Assembly (NCBI RefSeq): GCF_000257645.1
Contig: NZ_AJHJ01000003.1
Location: forward strand, 1 to 64,000
Direction: 5' to 3'
Length of the DNA stretch: 64,000 nt
From: Serratia sp. M24T3
GTDB taxonomy: Bacteria; Pseudomonadota; Gammaproteobacteria; Enterobacterales; Enterobacteriaceae
The translations under genes were made by a program, and so were the position numbers. Each line of letters starts with the position of its first letter. The first letter of the stretch is position 1. The notes under the pieces are model-generated. The model saw only the letters and a list, made by a program, of their open reading frames with translations. It searched no databases and had not been told where the DNA came from. Below are positions 11,554 through 20,543 of this stretch, in pieces.

Positions 11554-12501
11554 GTGACGGCGATTTATCTGTTAAAACGTTTGATGCTGGTTGTCTACAC
11601 CTTGCTGGTGGTGTCGTTGCTGGTTTTCGGCATCACCCAGCTGCTGCCAGCCGATGCGGCAGTCACGCTGCTCGGTCAGAATGCCACGCCGGAAGCGCTG
11701 GCCGCAGTGCGGACCCGTTTGGGGCTGGACGAACCCGCATGGCTGCAGTACTGGCATTGGCTGCACGGCGTGTTGCACGGAGATTTCGGCCTGTCGATGC
11801 GTAACGGGTTGCCGGTTGCGCCGACTATTCTCGCGGCGTTGGCAAGATCGCTGCTGCTGGCCGCCTGCGCCCTGGTGCTGATGCTGGTGGTTGCTATCCC
11901 GCTTGGCGTCTGGGCCGCGGTACGCCGGGGAAAGATGGCCGATATGCTGGTCAGCGTGCTGTCCTACATAGGGATTTCGTTCCCCGAGTTTGTTACCGCC
12001 ACGCTGCTGTTACTGCTGTTTGCCGACGTTTGGCAAATTTTGCCTGCTACCGGTTATATCCCGCTTGGCGAAGATTTCTGGGGCGGCGTTAGCCACCTGA
12101 TTTTGCCGTCGATGACCGTAGCGCTCATCCTGGTTGCTCATGTTTCACGCATGGTGCGGTCTGAAATGGTCGACGTGCTGCAAACCGACTATATCCGCGC
12201 CGCCTATCTCAAAGGCCTGTCGAAACGACGAGTCTTGTGGCGACACGCGCTGCGCAACGGCCTGTTGCCGACGATTACTATCGTCGCACTCGACGTTGGC
12301 TATCTGCTTGGCGGCATTGTGGTGGTGGAGGAAATTTTTGCCATCCCCGGTATTGGGCGCGAGCTTATCGTTGCCGTGCAGGCCAGAGATCTGCCGACTA
12401 TTCAGGCTGGCGTGTTAATCCTGGCCGCCACTTATTCGATTGTTAATTTCCTGGCCGATTTGGCCTATGTCTATCTCGATAAGCGGATTAGCTATGCGTG
12501 A
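11554..12501 (+). CDS. Peptide-type ABC importer permease (DppB-like)
   Basis: Inner-membrane permease, 315 residues, starting at GTG 11554 after GGCAGGGGGC. It begins with the family's amphipathic MTAIYLLKRLML segment and first membrane helix, has a periplasmic loop (about 30-95) and a further five predicted helices. The EAA coupling loop is visible in DYIRAAYLKGLSKRRVLWRHALRNGLLP. Pairs with the next permease; the genes overlap by eight bases. Confidence 0.9.
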   Translation: MTAIYLLKRLMLVVYTLLVVSLLVFGITQLLPADAAVTLLGQNATPEALAAVRTRLGLDEPAWLQYWHWLHGVLHGDFGLSMRNGLPVAPTILAALARSLLLAACALVLMLVVAIPLGVWAAVRRGKMADMLVSVLSYIGISFPEFVTATLLLLLFADVWQILPATGYIPLGEDFWGGVSHLILPSMTVALILVAHVSRMVRSEMVDVLQTDYIRAAYLKGLSKRRVLWRHALRNGLLPTITIVALDVGYLLGGIVVVEEIFAIPGIGRELIVAVQARDLPTIQAGVLILAATYSIVNFLADLAYVYLDKRISYA

Positions 12502-13321
12502 TGTTATGAAGCATTTAGTCCGCTCTCCACAGGGTGCTGTCGGGCTGGTTATCTTGATTATTGCCACGCTGATGGTTTTGGGGGGCGCGCATATTGCGCC
12601 TTACGACCCAGATGCGTTATCGATTATGTCGCGTTACAAGCCGCCGGGACTTGAGCACTGGCTAGGCACTGACCAGCTTGGTCGCGATATTTTTAGCCGG
12701 GTTATGATAGGCGCGCGCGCCACTATTGTCCTTTCACTGCTGGCCACGCTGCTGGCAATGGTGATTGGCGCGGTGGTCGGCACTGCCAGTGCTTATTTGG
12801 GCGGAAAAATTGATGAGGCAATCATGCGCACTATGGATGCTGTGATGTCGATCCCAAGCCTGTTATTTGCCTTGTTAATTGTCAGCACGTTGGGGCAGAG
12901 CAGTTTCAACGCCGTATTGGCGATTACCATTGCTTTTATACCCGGCATGGTGCGCATCGCGCGCAGCGTATCTCTCGCCGCGCGACAGCAAGATTATGTC
13001 AATGCGGCGATTGCCCGCGGTGAATCTACGGCCTATATCATCTTGCGCGAGATGCTGCCCAATATCGTGGCGCCTATTATTGTCGAGGCGACTATTCGCG
13101 TGGCATTCGCCATCATGCTATTTGCCACCCTGAGTTTTCTCGGCCTTGGCGCTCAGCCACCTGAGCCTGAATGGGGGCTGATGGTCTCCGACGGTCGCGC
13201 CTATTTTTTCAATGCGCCGTGGATGATGCTGGCTCCCGGCATTGCCATTGCTCTGATTGCCATCGGTTTTAACCTGCTCGGCGACGGTCTTCGCGATGCG
13301 CTTAATCCAAGGAGCCACTGA
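12494..13321 (+). CDS. Peptide-type ABC importer permease (DppC-like)
   Basis: 275-residue inner-membrane permease. The start at ATG 12494 overlaps the end of the DppB-like gene; a longer open frame begins at 12440 but adds only residues encoded inside the upstream gene. Features: first helix at about 14-34, GTDQLGRDIFSRVMIGAR before helix two, EAA loop DYVNAAIARGESTAYIILREMLPN and the C-terminal signature GFNLLGDGLRDALNP. Its stop overlaps the ATPase start (TGATG). Confidence 0.9.
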   Translation: MRDVMKHLVRSPQGAVGLVILIIATLMVLGGAHIAPYDPDALSIMSRYKPPGLEHWLGTDQLGRDIFSRVMIGARATIVLSLLATLLAMVIGAVVGTASAYLGGKIDEAIMRTMDAVMSIPSLLFALLIVSTLGQSSFNAVLAITIAFIPGMVRIARSVSLAARQQDYVNAAIARGESTAYIILREMLPNIVAPIIVEATIRVAFAIMLFATLSFLGLGAQPPEPEWGLMVSDGRAYFFNAPWMMLAPGIAIALIAIGFNLLGDGLRDALNPRSH

Positions 13322-14988
13322 TGACTCTTGTTGCTACAAAACCTGACCTTGTATTATCAATAGAGGATTACAGCCTCGATTATCTCTTGCCCAAGGGCGG
13401 CGTGTTGCAGGTTTTACAGAACATCAATCTTAATGTGAAGCGCGGCGAGGTTGTGGGGCTGGTGGGTGAGTCAGGCTCAGGGAAAACCACGCTGGGTTGG
13501 GCAATCATGCGCTATTTGGCGGCCAATGCTCGCGAACGCGGTGGCAAAATCGTGTTGCAGGGCCATGACCTGCGCCAGATACCGCAAAATCAAATTGAAA
13601 ACCTGCGCGGTGGCAAGCTGGGGATGATATTTCAGGACCCCAGCGCCTCGTTAAATCCGACGTTAACTCTGGGTGAGCAAGTTACCGAGGTGCTGATCCG
13701 CCATCGTGGACTCAACGGCAAGCAGGCGCTGGAGCTGGGTATTCAGTTGCTTACCGACGTCGAGCTCAAAAATCCGGCGGCGATGATGCGGCGTTATCCA
13801 CATCAGGTTTCCGGCGGTGAAAAGCAGCGTGTGTTGATAGCGACTGCATTTGCCTGCCAACCTGACTGCCTGATTTTTGACGAACCGACTACCGCGTTAG
13901 ACGTTATCAGCTCAGCACAGATTCTTGAACTGTTTGCCCGCCTGCGTGAGGAAACCGGCGTTGCTTCATTATATATTTCTCATGATTTAGCTCTGGTTTC
14001 TTCAGTGGCAGAGAGTGTTTGCGTGCTGGAAAACGGCCAGATTGTCGAGCAGGCGGCGGCTAAAAGCCTCTTCAGCGCGCCGCAGCATGCTTACACCAAA
14101 AAGCTGGTAGCTGCCGTTCCTGACCCACTGCTGCGGCTGGTGGAGAATAAACCAGTCTCGAACCAGCCTTTGCTTGGGCTGGAAAAATTGTGCATCAATT
14201 ACGGGCATCACGGCATTATCGGTAGGCTGCTGGGTCGTGAAAATCCTCAGACTCGCGCCGCCTCTGACGTCAGTTTCACCGTTCATCAGGGCGAGATTTT
14301 GGGTATCGTCGGTGAATCAGGCTCGGGTAAATCCACGCTAGCCAAGGCTTTGACCGGGTTGGTGCCGTTTAGCGGCAAGCTCGACTTCAAAGGCTATAAC
14401 CTGTTTGGCAAGGCCGATATGGATAAGGATTACCGCCGCCGGGTGCAGATGATCTTCCAGCACCCGGATGCTTCGTTGAATCCGCGCCAGCGAATCGGCC
14501 AAATCATTGCCCGGCCGCTGCGACTGTACGGCTTGCCAAAAGGTGAAACAGAATCGCAAGCCGTGGCCAGATTGCTGAGGGATGTGCGTCTGCCAATCGA
14601 TTTTGCCAGTCGTTTTCCTCATGAACTTTCCGGCGGGCAGAAGCAACGGGTGGCTATTGCTCGTGCCTTCGCTCATCCTCCCGATTTAGTTATTTGCGAT
14701 GAAATCACCGCCGCGCTGGATGTCTCGGTGCAGGCCACGGTGATTGAGCTACTGCTCGAGCTACGCCGCCGCTATGGCACCGCCTATCTGTTTATTACCC
14801 ACGACCTCAATCTGGTGCGGCAAATTGCCCATCGTGTCGCCGTGATGTATCGCGGCGATCTGGTAGAAATATTACCGGGCGAGGCAATGCAACAGCATGC
14901 AACACACCCTTATACCCGCGCGCTGTTAGCGGCGGTGCATACCCCCGACGCCAGCCCGGCTGACGCAAACCCTGTTGAAATCTGCTGA
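13321..14988 (+). CDS. Fused peptide-type ABC ATPase (DppD-DppF fusion, GsiA-like)
   Basis: 555 residues with two nucleotide-binding domains. First: Walker A GESGSGKTT (about 49-57), signature VSGGEKQR, Walker B LIFDEPTTALD. Second: Walker [10 protein letters not shown] (about 332), signature LSGGQKQR, and an unusual Walker B tail DEITAALD where DEPTSALD is normal. A duplicated layout like this is typical of GsiA/YejF. It energises the two permeases encoded immediately upstream. Stop and the next open frame are adjacent. Confidence 0.92.
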   Translation: MTLVATKPDLVLSIEDYSLDYLLPKGGVLQVLQNINLNVKRGEVVGLVGESGSGKTTLGWAIMRYLAANARERGGKIVLQGHDLRQIPQNQIENLRGGKLGMIFQDPSASLNPTLTLGEQVTEVLIRHRGLNGKQALELGIQLLTDVELKNPAAMMRRYPHQVSGGEKQRVLIATAFACQPDCLIFDEPTTALDVISSAQILELFARLREETGVASLYISHDLALVSSVAESVCVLENGQIVEQAAAKSLFSAPQHAYTKKLVAAVPDPLLRLVENKPVSNQPLLGLEKLCINYGHHGIIGRLLGRENPQTRAASDVSFTVHQGEILGIVGESGSGKSTLAKALTGLVPFSGKLDFKGYNLFGKADMDKDYRRRVQMIFQHPDASLNPRQRIGQIIARPLRLYGLPKGETESQAVARLLRDVRLPIDFASRFPHELSGGQKQRVAIARAFAHPPDLVICDEITAALDVSVQATVIELLLELRRRYGTAYLFITHDLNLVRQIAHRVAVMYRGDLVEILPGEAMQQHATHPYTRALLAAVHTPDASPADANPVEIC

Positions 14989-15003
14989 ATGAAAGGTTTA
15001 TCG

Positions 15004-16230
15004 ATGAACACTGAACAGCTGTTGGCCTCGATTGATGATGAATATTGCCTGAGTTTTTTGGCGCGTATGGTGCAGCACAAAAGCTACAGCGCCACCGACG
15101 GTGAGCGAAAACTGGCGGAATATATGGCCAGTCAAATGCAGATGCTGGGGCTGGAGACTCAACTGCAACCGGTGCCGGGCGACCGCCTGAATGCGATTGG
15201 CAAACTGCCCGGCGCAGGAGGCGGCGGCAACAGTCTGTTGTTTAATGGTCATCTGGATACTAATCCGGTGACTGAAGGCTGGACCGTTGACCCGTGGGAA
15301 GGGAAAATCGACGACGAGTTTATCTACGGTATCGGTGTTTCAAATATGAAAGCCGGTGACGCAGCCTATTTTTGTGCGCTAAAAACGCTCATTGATGCGG
15401 GCATCAAGCTCAAGGGTGATGTGATTCTGACCTACGTGGTTGGCGAGTTGCAGGGCGGCGTCGGCACTATCGCTGCCATAGAGCAGGGTATCAAGGCCGA
15501 TTATTTTATCAATTCCGAGCCCACCGACGTGCAGGCACTGACCATGCATTCTGGCTCGCTGATGTTCACCATTGAACTGACCGGCGATACTCGCCATCTT
15601 TCTAAACGTGAAGAGGCGGTAGATGCCATCGTCGCGGCCATTGAGTTGATCCCGCAGATTAACGCCATGACATTTACCGGCGCTGAAACTGCCGATCATC
15701 TGAAAATCAACCGCGGGCATATTGGTTCAATCCACGGCGCGCTGGGGCGTGAGTTGCAGGACTGGCGACCGCCGCAGGTGTCAGATTTTGTGCGACTGAA
15801 AGGCTCGGCACGTTTTGCTCCGGGGCAAACGGTTGAGGGCGTGCTGGCCGATATACAGGCCTTGCTCAATGCACTTTGCACCAAATATCCCGGTTTAAAA
15901 GCTGAACTTTTTGATGATGGTAAACGCGATCGCCCGACCATGATGCCGTTTGAAGTTTCCCCTCAATCACCGATAGTCCAGGCAGTAGGGCGTGCCTATC
16001 GCCAAGTTCGCGGAGAAGATCAGCCTATCGGAGTCATCACTCCTCCGGCTTTTTACGGCACCGACGCCGCGCATTTTTATCAGCTGCTCGGCATGGAAGG
16101 TATTGTCTGCGGTCCCGGCGGCAAATTTAATACCATGCCTGACGAGCGAGTGCATATTCGCGACTTTCTCGATATCGTGCGCATCTATTTACTGGCAATC
16201 CTTGAGATTTGTCAGCCGGTGGAGGCGTAA
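15004..16230 (+). CDS. M20-family hydrolase-fold protein with three altered metal-site residues
   Basis: 408 residues from ATG 15004, chosen because GAAAGG lies six bases upstream; an ATG at 14989 also fits. The M20 fold is clear: H83-x-D85 (NGHLDT), EPT motif with E172 (INSEPTD), a dimerisation domain and a C-terminal GTDAAHFY/GPGG region. However, the bridging Asp of the GRGxxDMKG motif is N114 (GVSNMKAG), the Glu-Glu pair is E148-L149 (VVGELQGG), and the final metal His before PDE is Thr (FNTMPDE). It may bind one metal, use different chemistry, or be non-catalytic. Cotranscribed with the importer and the M24 gene (3-base gap). Confidence 0.82.
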   Translation: MNTEQLLASIDDEYCLSFLARMVQHKSYSATDGERKLAEYMASQMQMLGLETQLQPVPGDRLNAIGKLPGAGGGGNSLLFNGHLDTNPVTEGWTVDPWEGKIDDEFIYGIGVSNMKAGDAAYFCALKTLIDAGIKLKGDVILTYVVGELQGGVGTIAAIEQGIKADYFINSEPTDVQALTMHSGSLMFTIELTGDTRHLSKREEAVDAIVAAIELIPQINAMTFTGAETADHLKINRGHIGSIHGALGRELQDWRPPQVSDFVRLKGSARFAPGQTVEGVLADIQALLNALCTKYPGLKAELFDDGKRDRPTMMPFEVSPQSPIVQAVGRAYRQVRGEDQPIGVITPPAFYGTDAAHFYQLLGMEGIVCGPGGKFNTMPDERVHIRDFLDIVRIYLLAILEICQPVEA

Positions 16231-16233
16231 TTT

Positions 16234-17349
16234 ATGCGCCCTGAGGTTAACGTTGCCGCGCTCGAACGTACTCGCGCCGCTATGCAGCAGGCTGGCGTCG
16301 AATTGCTGATTATCGATCACGCCGAAATGCTGGTATGGCTCACTGGCTTTACCGTTTCGGAAACAATGTATCGTGCCTGTATGCTTCCCCTTGGCGGAGA
16401 GCCTTGGTTTGTACTGCGCCACCTCGATGCGCCGCCGTGCCGGAAAATGAGCTGGGTAACGGATATTGTGACCTTCAACGACGACGAAGATCCGTGGCAA
16501 TGCGTTGCCGACAGCATCAAAAATCGCGGTTTTCAATACGCCGTGCTCGGTTGCGACGATAACTCATATGGCATGACGGTATTTACCCGCCAGCGACTGG
16601 CAAGCCAATTACCCAAGGTTCAATGGGTAGCAATCAATGGCATCAGCGACCAGCTGCGGCAGGTTAAACTCCCGACCGAACTGGCGGCGTTGCAGCAGGC
16701 TGCGCTGATTGGCGACCAGGCGTATCAGGCGATCGCCGAACAGGTCAGTAGTGGTTGGCGGGTGCGCGATGTTGCCGCGTTGTGTGCCTCTATTTTTCTA
16801 AAGCAGGGCGCTGACAGCGGTGAAACCGGTCCGATCGTTCGCTCGGCGGGCGACAGCGGTTTTCTTCACGCGCAGAGCCACGATGAAACCTTGGCCCACG
16901 GAGATATCCTTCACGTCGAGCTTACCCCCAAGGTGCGTTATTACAGCGCGCGATTGATGCGGCCTTTTGTTATCGGTGGCCCCACGGTGCATCAGCGAGA
17001 GGTGGCAGAAAAGCTGATTGCGCTGCAAGACAGTCAAATTGCGGCGATGAAACCGGGCGCCACTGCCGCCGAGGTCGATGCGATTGTACGCAATGGCGTG
17101 CTTGATGCCGGTCTGCGCGCTGAATACGGGAATATCACCGGTTATACCTTGGGACTGTATGGCCGCACGCCGCGGCCCAGCGATTTTTCATGCAGTTTCT
17201 CGCCAGCGGCTCAGTGGATATTGCAGGAAAACACGGTCTTTCATATGTATATTTCGGCTCAGGGACTGGCCTTTAGCGAGAGCGTGGTGGTGACCGCCAA
17301 CGGCGGCGTGCGCCTGAGTCAGTTGCCGCGACAGATTTTCTCGTTATAG
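16234..17349 (+). CDS. M24-fold (creatinase/prolidase-like) hydrolase lacking metal ligands
   Basis: 371 residues with the two-domain layout of creatinase and aminopeptidase P: N-terminal domain about 1-140, pita-bread domain about 145-371. The metal ligands of M24 peptidases are mostly replaced: VEL (E229) stands for the first Asp, Arg240 for the second, the GHGxG histidine is a tyrosine (GYTLG), and only the last Glu (SESVVV) remains. A histidine, H212, sits 12 residues before the GDIL motif exactly where metal-free creatinase has its catalytic His. So this is more likely a creatinase- or ectoine-hydrolase-like C-N hydrolase than a peptidase. Last gene of the HutC-linked operon. Confidence 0.8.
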   Translation: MRPEVNVAALERTRAAMQQAGVELLIIDHAEMLVWLTGFTVSETMYRACMLPLGGEPWFVLRHLDAPPCRKMSWVTDIVTFNDDEDPWQCVADSIKNRGFQYAVLGCDDNSYGMTVFTRQRLASQLPKVQWVAINGISDQLRQVKLPTELAALQQAALIGDQAYQAIAEQVSSGWRVRDVAALCASIFLKQGADSGETGPIVRSAGDSGFLHAQSHDETLAHGDILHVELTPKVRYYSARLMRPFVIGGPTVHQREVAEKLIALQDSQIAAMKPGATAAEVDAIVRNGVLDAGLRAEYGNITGYTLGLYGRTPRPSDFSCSFSPAAQWILQENTVFHMYISAQGLAFSESVVVTANGGVRLSQLPRQIFSL

Positions 17350-17396
17350 CTGTTATCGCCAATTTCGATGATGTTTCAAAAGTTCTTATTCCACCA

Positions 17397-17448
17397 TTAG
17401 TGAGTAATGCTATGATTTGTTCTAAAGAAATTTGCCATTACTCGCTAA
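17397..17448. promoter_or_regulatory. 13-base imperfect inverted repeat flanking a TATGAT hexamer upstream of the ClC gene
   Basis: TTAGTGAGTAATG (17397-17409) pairs with CATTACTCGCTAA (17436-17448) with one mismatch and a 26-base loop that starts with a -10-like TATGAT (17411-17416). It sits 15 bases before the ClC start codon. It could be a two-site operator or an RNA hairpin in the leader. Confidence 0.4.
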
Positions 17449-17463
17449 TCAATTTGGGAAATA

Positions 17464-19152
17464 ATGAGCTTTAAAGCCCTGCAAAAATCCGATTGGGTGA
17501 ATCTGTTGATTGCCATTCCTGCCGGGATCATAGCCGCGTTGGTGACAATCGGTTTTCGTCTCGCCATTAGCGGCATTAACGGGCTGATGTTTACCGACGG
17601 CAGCGATATCACTCGCGCTTTCAACGAATATCCAAGGCTAGTCTGGCCGATTATCACCACCGTTGGCGGTATCATTGCCGGATTTATTCTCTATTGGGCG
17701 CTGCGCTATGAATCCCGCAACGGCAAAATGCCCGACTATCTTGACGTAATCGATAAACGTCTGCCGGGCATTCCGGTCGTCAGCACGCTGCTGCGTTCAC
17801 TGTCTTCACTGGCCAGTATCGCCAGCGGAGGATCAATAGGCCGTGAGGGGGCGATGGTGCAGCTTTCCGCGCTCAGCGGCAGCCTGCTGGGGCGCTTTAC
17901 TCGTTTTACTTCGTTACATCAGTCCGACGTGGTGGCGATGGCCGCCGCAGGTGGCTTGGCTGCGGTTTACCACGCGCCTTTTGCCGGAGCGCTGTTCGTG
18001 GCCGAGATTGCCTTTGGCGTCACCGCCGTCCAGCGACTGATCCCGCTATTTATCTCTGCCTCGGTGGCAGTGCTTACCGTTCGTTCATTGACCCATTACG
18101 CACCGCTGTACCTCTATTCTTCCGCCATTTTCAGCCCAACGCCAGGCGCGATTTTTACCGTGCTGGCCATTGGTGCGGCGACCGGGATCATGGGGCCGAT
18201 GTTTATTGCCGCTATCGACAGAGTGCGTAAAACTCTGCAGCCAATCTCACATCCGGCGCTGCGTCTCGGGGTGGGGGGACTGGCGGTCGGGCTGGTTGCG
18301 ATGGTATCACCGCTGGTACTCGGCAACGGTTTTGAAGTAATCGATTTGATTTTGAATAATGGCAATCTTCACACCTCACTGCTGGTATTGCTGGTGCTGA
18401 AAATTGTGGCAACCGCGATCACCGTGGGTTCCGGTGCGGTCGGTGGGTTATTTACTCCGTCACTGCTGATTGGCGCGGCAAGCGGGGCGTTGGTCTGCAC
18501 CTGCCTGCAATGGCTTGGATTTGATCCCGGACCGATGGGGTTGTATGCGGCGATCGGCATGAGCGCGCTGCTTGCCGCTACCAGCCACGCGCCGCTAATG
18601 TCGATCATGATGGCGTTTGAAATGACGCTAAACAGTTCACTGCTGTTCCCGCTGATGCTGGCGACTGCCATTTCCTATGTCGTGGCCTCGCGCTTCAAGG
18701 CCAGTGGAACCTATCCGGTGCTGACGCGCCACAATGCGCGCTTTATGGCAAAAAGTGATTTTGAGAACGGAACCGTCGAGCTGCTGATCTGCCCGTGCTC
18801 CAAGATGTATATCGATTCCTCGCTCGCCGAAGTCGTCAGCGAAGGGTTAAAGCAGCGCACTCGTTATGTCTATATTGTCGATCGCGATGAGCGGTTCCTC
18901 GGGGTCGTCGCAACCAACGTGCTGGCGAGCGGCATTATCGAGGGTTGTCTGGATAAGCAGGGCGGAATTGAGACTTATATCGAGCACGAATTTACCGTGC
19001 TATATCAAGGGTCAAGCTACGAGCAGGCCTGGGCGGTGTTCAGCACTTCACCGCTTGAGCGCTTGCCAGTGCTGGAAAACGCGCAGTCACGCCGTCTGTT
19101 GGGGGTGATTACCAAGGCCTCGCTGTTGAGCAAGGCCAAGGATTTTCTCTAG
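17464..19152 (+). CDS. ClC-family chloride channel/transporter with C-terminal CBS pair
   Basis: 562-residue inner-membrane protein of the ClC family, closer to ClcB than ClcA. Selectivity/gating motifs: GSIGREGAM (gating Glu), YHAPFAGALF and GGLFTPSLL. Ten or more membrane helices fill residues 15-420. Unlike E. coli ClcA and ClcB it carries a cytoplasmic tail (about 430-562) resembling two CBS domains (YVYIVDRDERFLGVV, LLGVITKASLL), which in other proteins sense nucleotides. The ClcA intracellular proton Glu (E203) aligns with Ile (FVAEIAFG), so chloride uniport rather than exchange is possible. ATG 17464 follows GGGAAAT. Single-gene unit, convergent with the amidase operon. Confidence 0.88.
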   Translation: MSFKALQKSDWVNLLIAIPAGIIAALVTIGFRLAISGINGLMFTDGSDITRAFNEYPRLVWPIITTVGGIIAGFILYWALRYESRNGKMPDYLDVIDKRLPGIPVVSTLLRSLSSLASIASGGSIGREGAMVQLSALSGSLLGRFTRFTSLHQSDVVAMAAAGGLAAVYHAPFAGALFVAEIAFGVTAVQRLIPLFISASVAVLTVRSLTHYAPLYLYSSAIFSPTPGAIFTVLAIGAATGIMGPMFIAAIDRVRKTLQPISHPALRLGVGGLAVGLVAMVSPLVLGNGFEVIDLILNNGNLHTSLLVLLVLKIVATAITVGSGAVGGLFTPSLLIGAASGALVCTCLQWLGFDPGPMGLYAAIGMSALLAATSHAPLMSIMMAFEMTLNSSLLFPLMLATAISYVVASRFKASGTYPVLTRHNARFMAKSDFENGTVELLICPCSKMYIDSSLAEVVSEGLKQRTRYVYIVDRDERFLGVVATNVLASGIIEGCLDKQGGIETYIEHEFTVLYQGSSYEQAWAVFSTSPLERLPVLENAQSRRLLGVITKASLLSKAKDFL

Positions 19153-19175
19153 CTATTGCGGCGCGGAAAATGCGC

Positions 19176-20528
19176 TCACTCAAAGCCGGGCGGTACGGTT
19201 TGCCAATCGCCTTGCCGTTCCAAGGCTTCAGCCAGCGCCAGCAGCGTGCTTTCCCCCTCGGCAGCGGCAATCAGCTGCATGCCAATCGGCAATCCGGCAG
19301 AAGAAAGCGCTACGGGAAGCGAAATCGCACAGCCATCAAGATAGTTGACTCCACGGGTGAAGGTTGCAAGTGCGGCCTTTTGCTCGTCAACGTCGGAAAG
19401 TGGGATTGCGGTCATGCTTAGAGTCGGGGTCAGAATCGCATCAACGTCGAGCATCATTGTGGCAAAAGCCTGTTGATATTGACGCCGGGTTTCCATCGCG
19501 CAAAGGTAGGCCTGACTGCTGGTGGACTGCCCCTGCATCAGCTTGCCGAAAATCACCGGGTCATAGCTTTCGGGATGAGCCTGCAAATCTTGACAATGGT
19601 AAGCGTAGGCGTCGGCCGTGATAATTTCTCCGCTCAGGCGTGACAGCTCGGGCAGTGAGAAGGGAGCCTTGATGGTAACAACCTCAATCCCGCACTGACG
19701 TAAGTCATACTGTGTCTTTTCAAACGTTTGTAAAATCTCGGGCTCTACCGCAACCCCGTCCATATCACCCTGCAAAATGGCGACTCGCATCCTTCCAACC
19801 TGCGGTTTAGCCAGCGTGACGCCACTCATCAACTCAAACAGCAAAGCGGCATCTTTTACCGTGCGAGTTAGCGGTCCGATGGAGTCCAGGTTTACCGACA
19901 GCGGAATACAGCCCTGATTGCTGACCCGTCGTTGTGTGGGTTTTAATCCTACCAGGCCATTTAACGCGGCAGGAATGCGTACTGAACCGCCGGTATCGGT
20001 TCCCAACGAGGCCGGCACCAGCCCGGCAGCCACGGCGACCGCAGAACCGCTGGACGATCCGCCGGGAATGCGATGGCATTTTTTATCCCACGGATTCCAC
20101 GGTGCGGTAAAGCGTGGATTGGTGCCCCAGCCGCCGAAGGCAAACTCAACCAACTGGGTCTTGCCGACAATGTTCATGCCACCCGCATGCAGCCGTTTTA
20201 CCACCTCGGCGGTTTCGTCGGAGATTACCCCTTTCAACAGGTTTGACCCGGCGCTGCACGGTGTCCCTTGCCAATGCAACAAATCCTTGATGCCAATCGG
20301 CAGCCCCTGAAGAGGGCCGAGATTGACACCCGCCGCCAGCAAATTGTCCTGACCTTCGGCCGCGTCCAGCGCCCGCTGCTCAAAAACGCTGACGAACGAA
20401 GCCAGTTGCGGATCAAAACGGTTGATTCGTTCCAAAAAATGGGCAGCGATAGCGACGGCAGTGATCTCGCCGTCGTCAAGTTGCTGCTTCAATTCAGTCA
20501 GCGAGCTAAAAGCGTTAATTATCGGCAT
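19176..20528 (-). CDS. Amidase-signature (AS) family amidohydrolase, second copy
   Basis: 450 residues. The Ser-cisSer-Lys triad is present: Lys in IGIKDLL (about 78), the GGSSSGSA glycine-serine motif (about 154) and nucleophile Ser in GTDTGGSVRIPA (about 177). AS enzymes cleave primary or secondary amides, or biuret-type ureas in AtzE/AtzF. It lies 15 bases after the other amidase in the same direction, so they are co-transcribed as the last two genes of the nitrilase/ABC operon. The two amidases are only modestly alike, suggesting different substrates rather than a recent duplication. Confidence 0.88.
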   Translation of the reverse strand: MPIINAFSSLTELKQQLDDGEITAVAIAAHFLERINRFDPQLASFVSVFEQRALDAAEGQDNLLAAGVNLGPLQGLPIGIKDLLHWQGTPCSAGSNLLKGVISDETAEVVKRLHAGGMNIVGKTQLVEFAFGGWGTNPRFTAPWNPWDKKCHRIPGGSSSGSAVAVAAGLVPASLGTDTGGSVRIPAALNGLVGLKPTQRRVSNQGCIPLSVNLDSIGPLTRTVKDAALLFELMSGVTLAKPQVGRMRVAILQGDMDGVAVEPEILQTFEKTQYDLRQCGIEVVTIKAPFSLPELSRLSGEIITADAYAYHCQDLQAHPESYDPVIFGKLMQGQSTSSQAYLCAMETRRQYQQAFATMMLDVDAILTPTLSMTAIPLSDVDEQKAALATFTRGVNYLDGCAISLPVALSSAGLPIGMQLIAAAEGESTLLALAEALERQGDWQTVPPGFE

Positions 20529-20543
20529 GAGGCGAGCAAGCCC

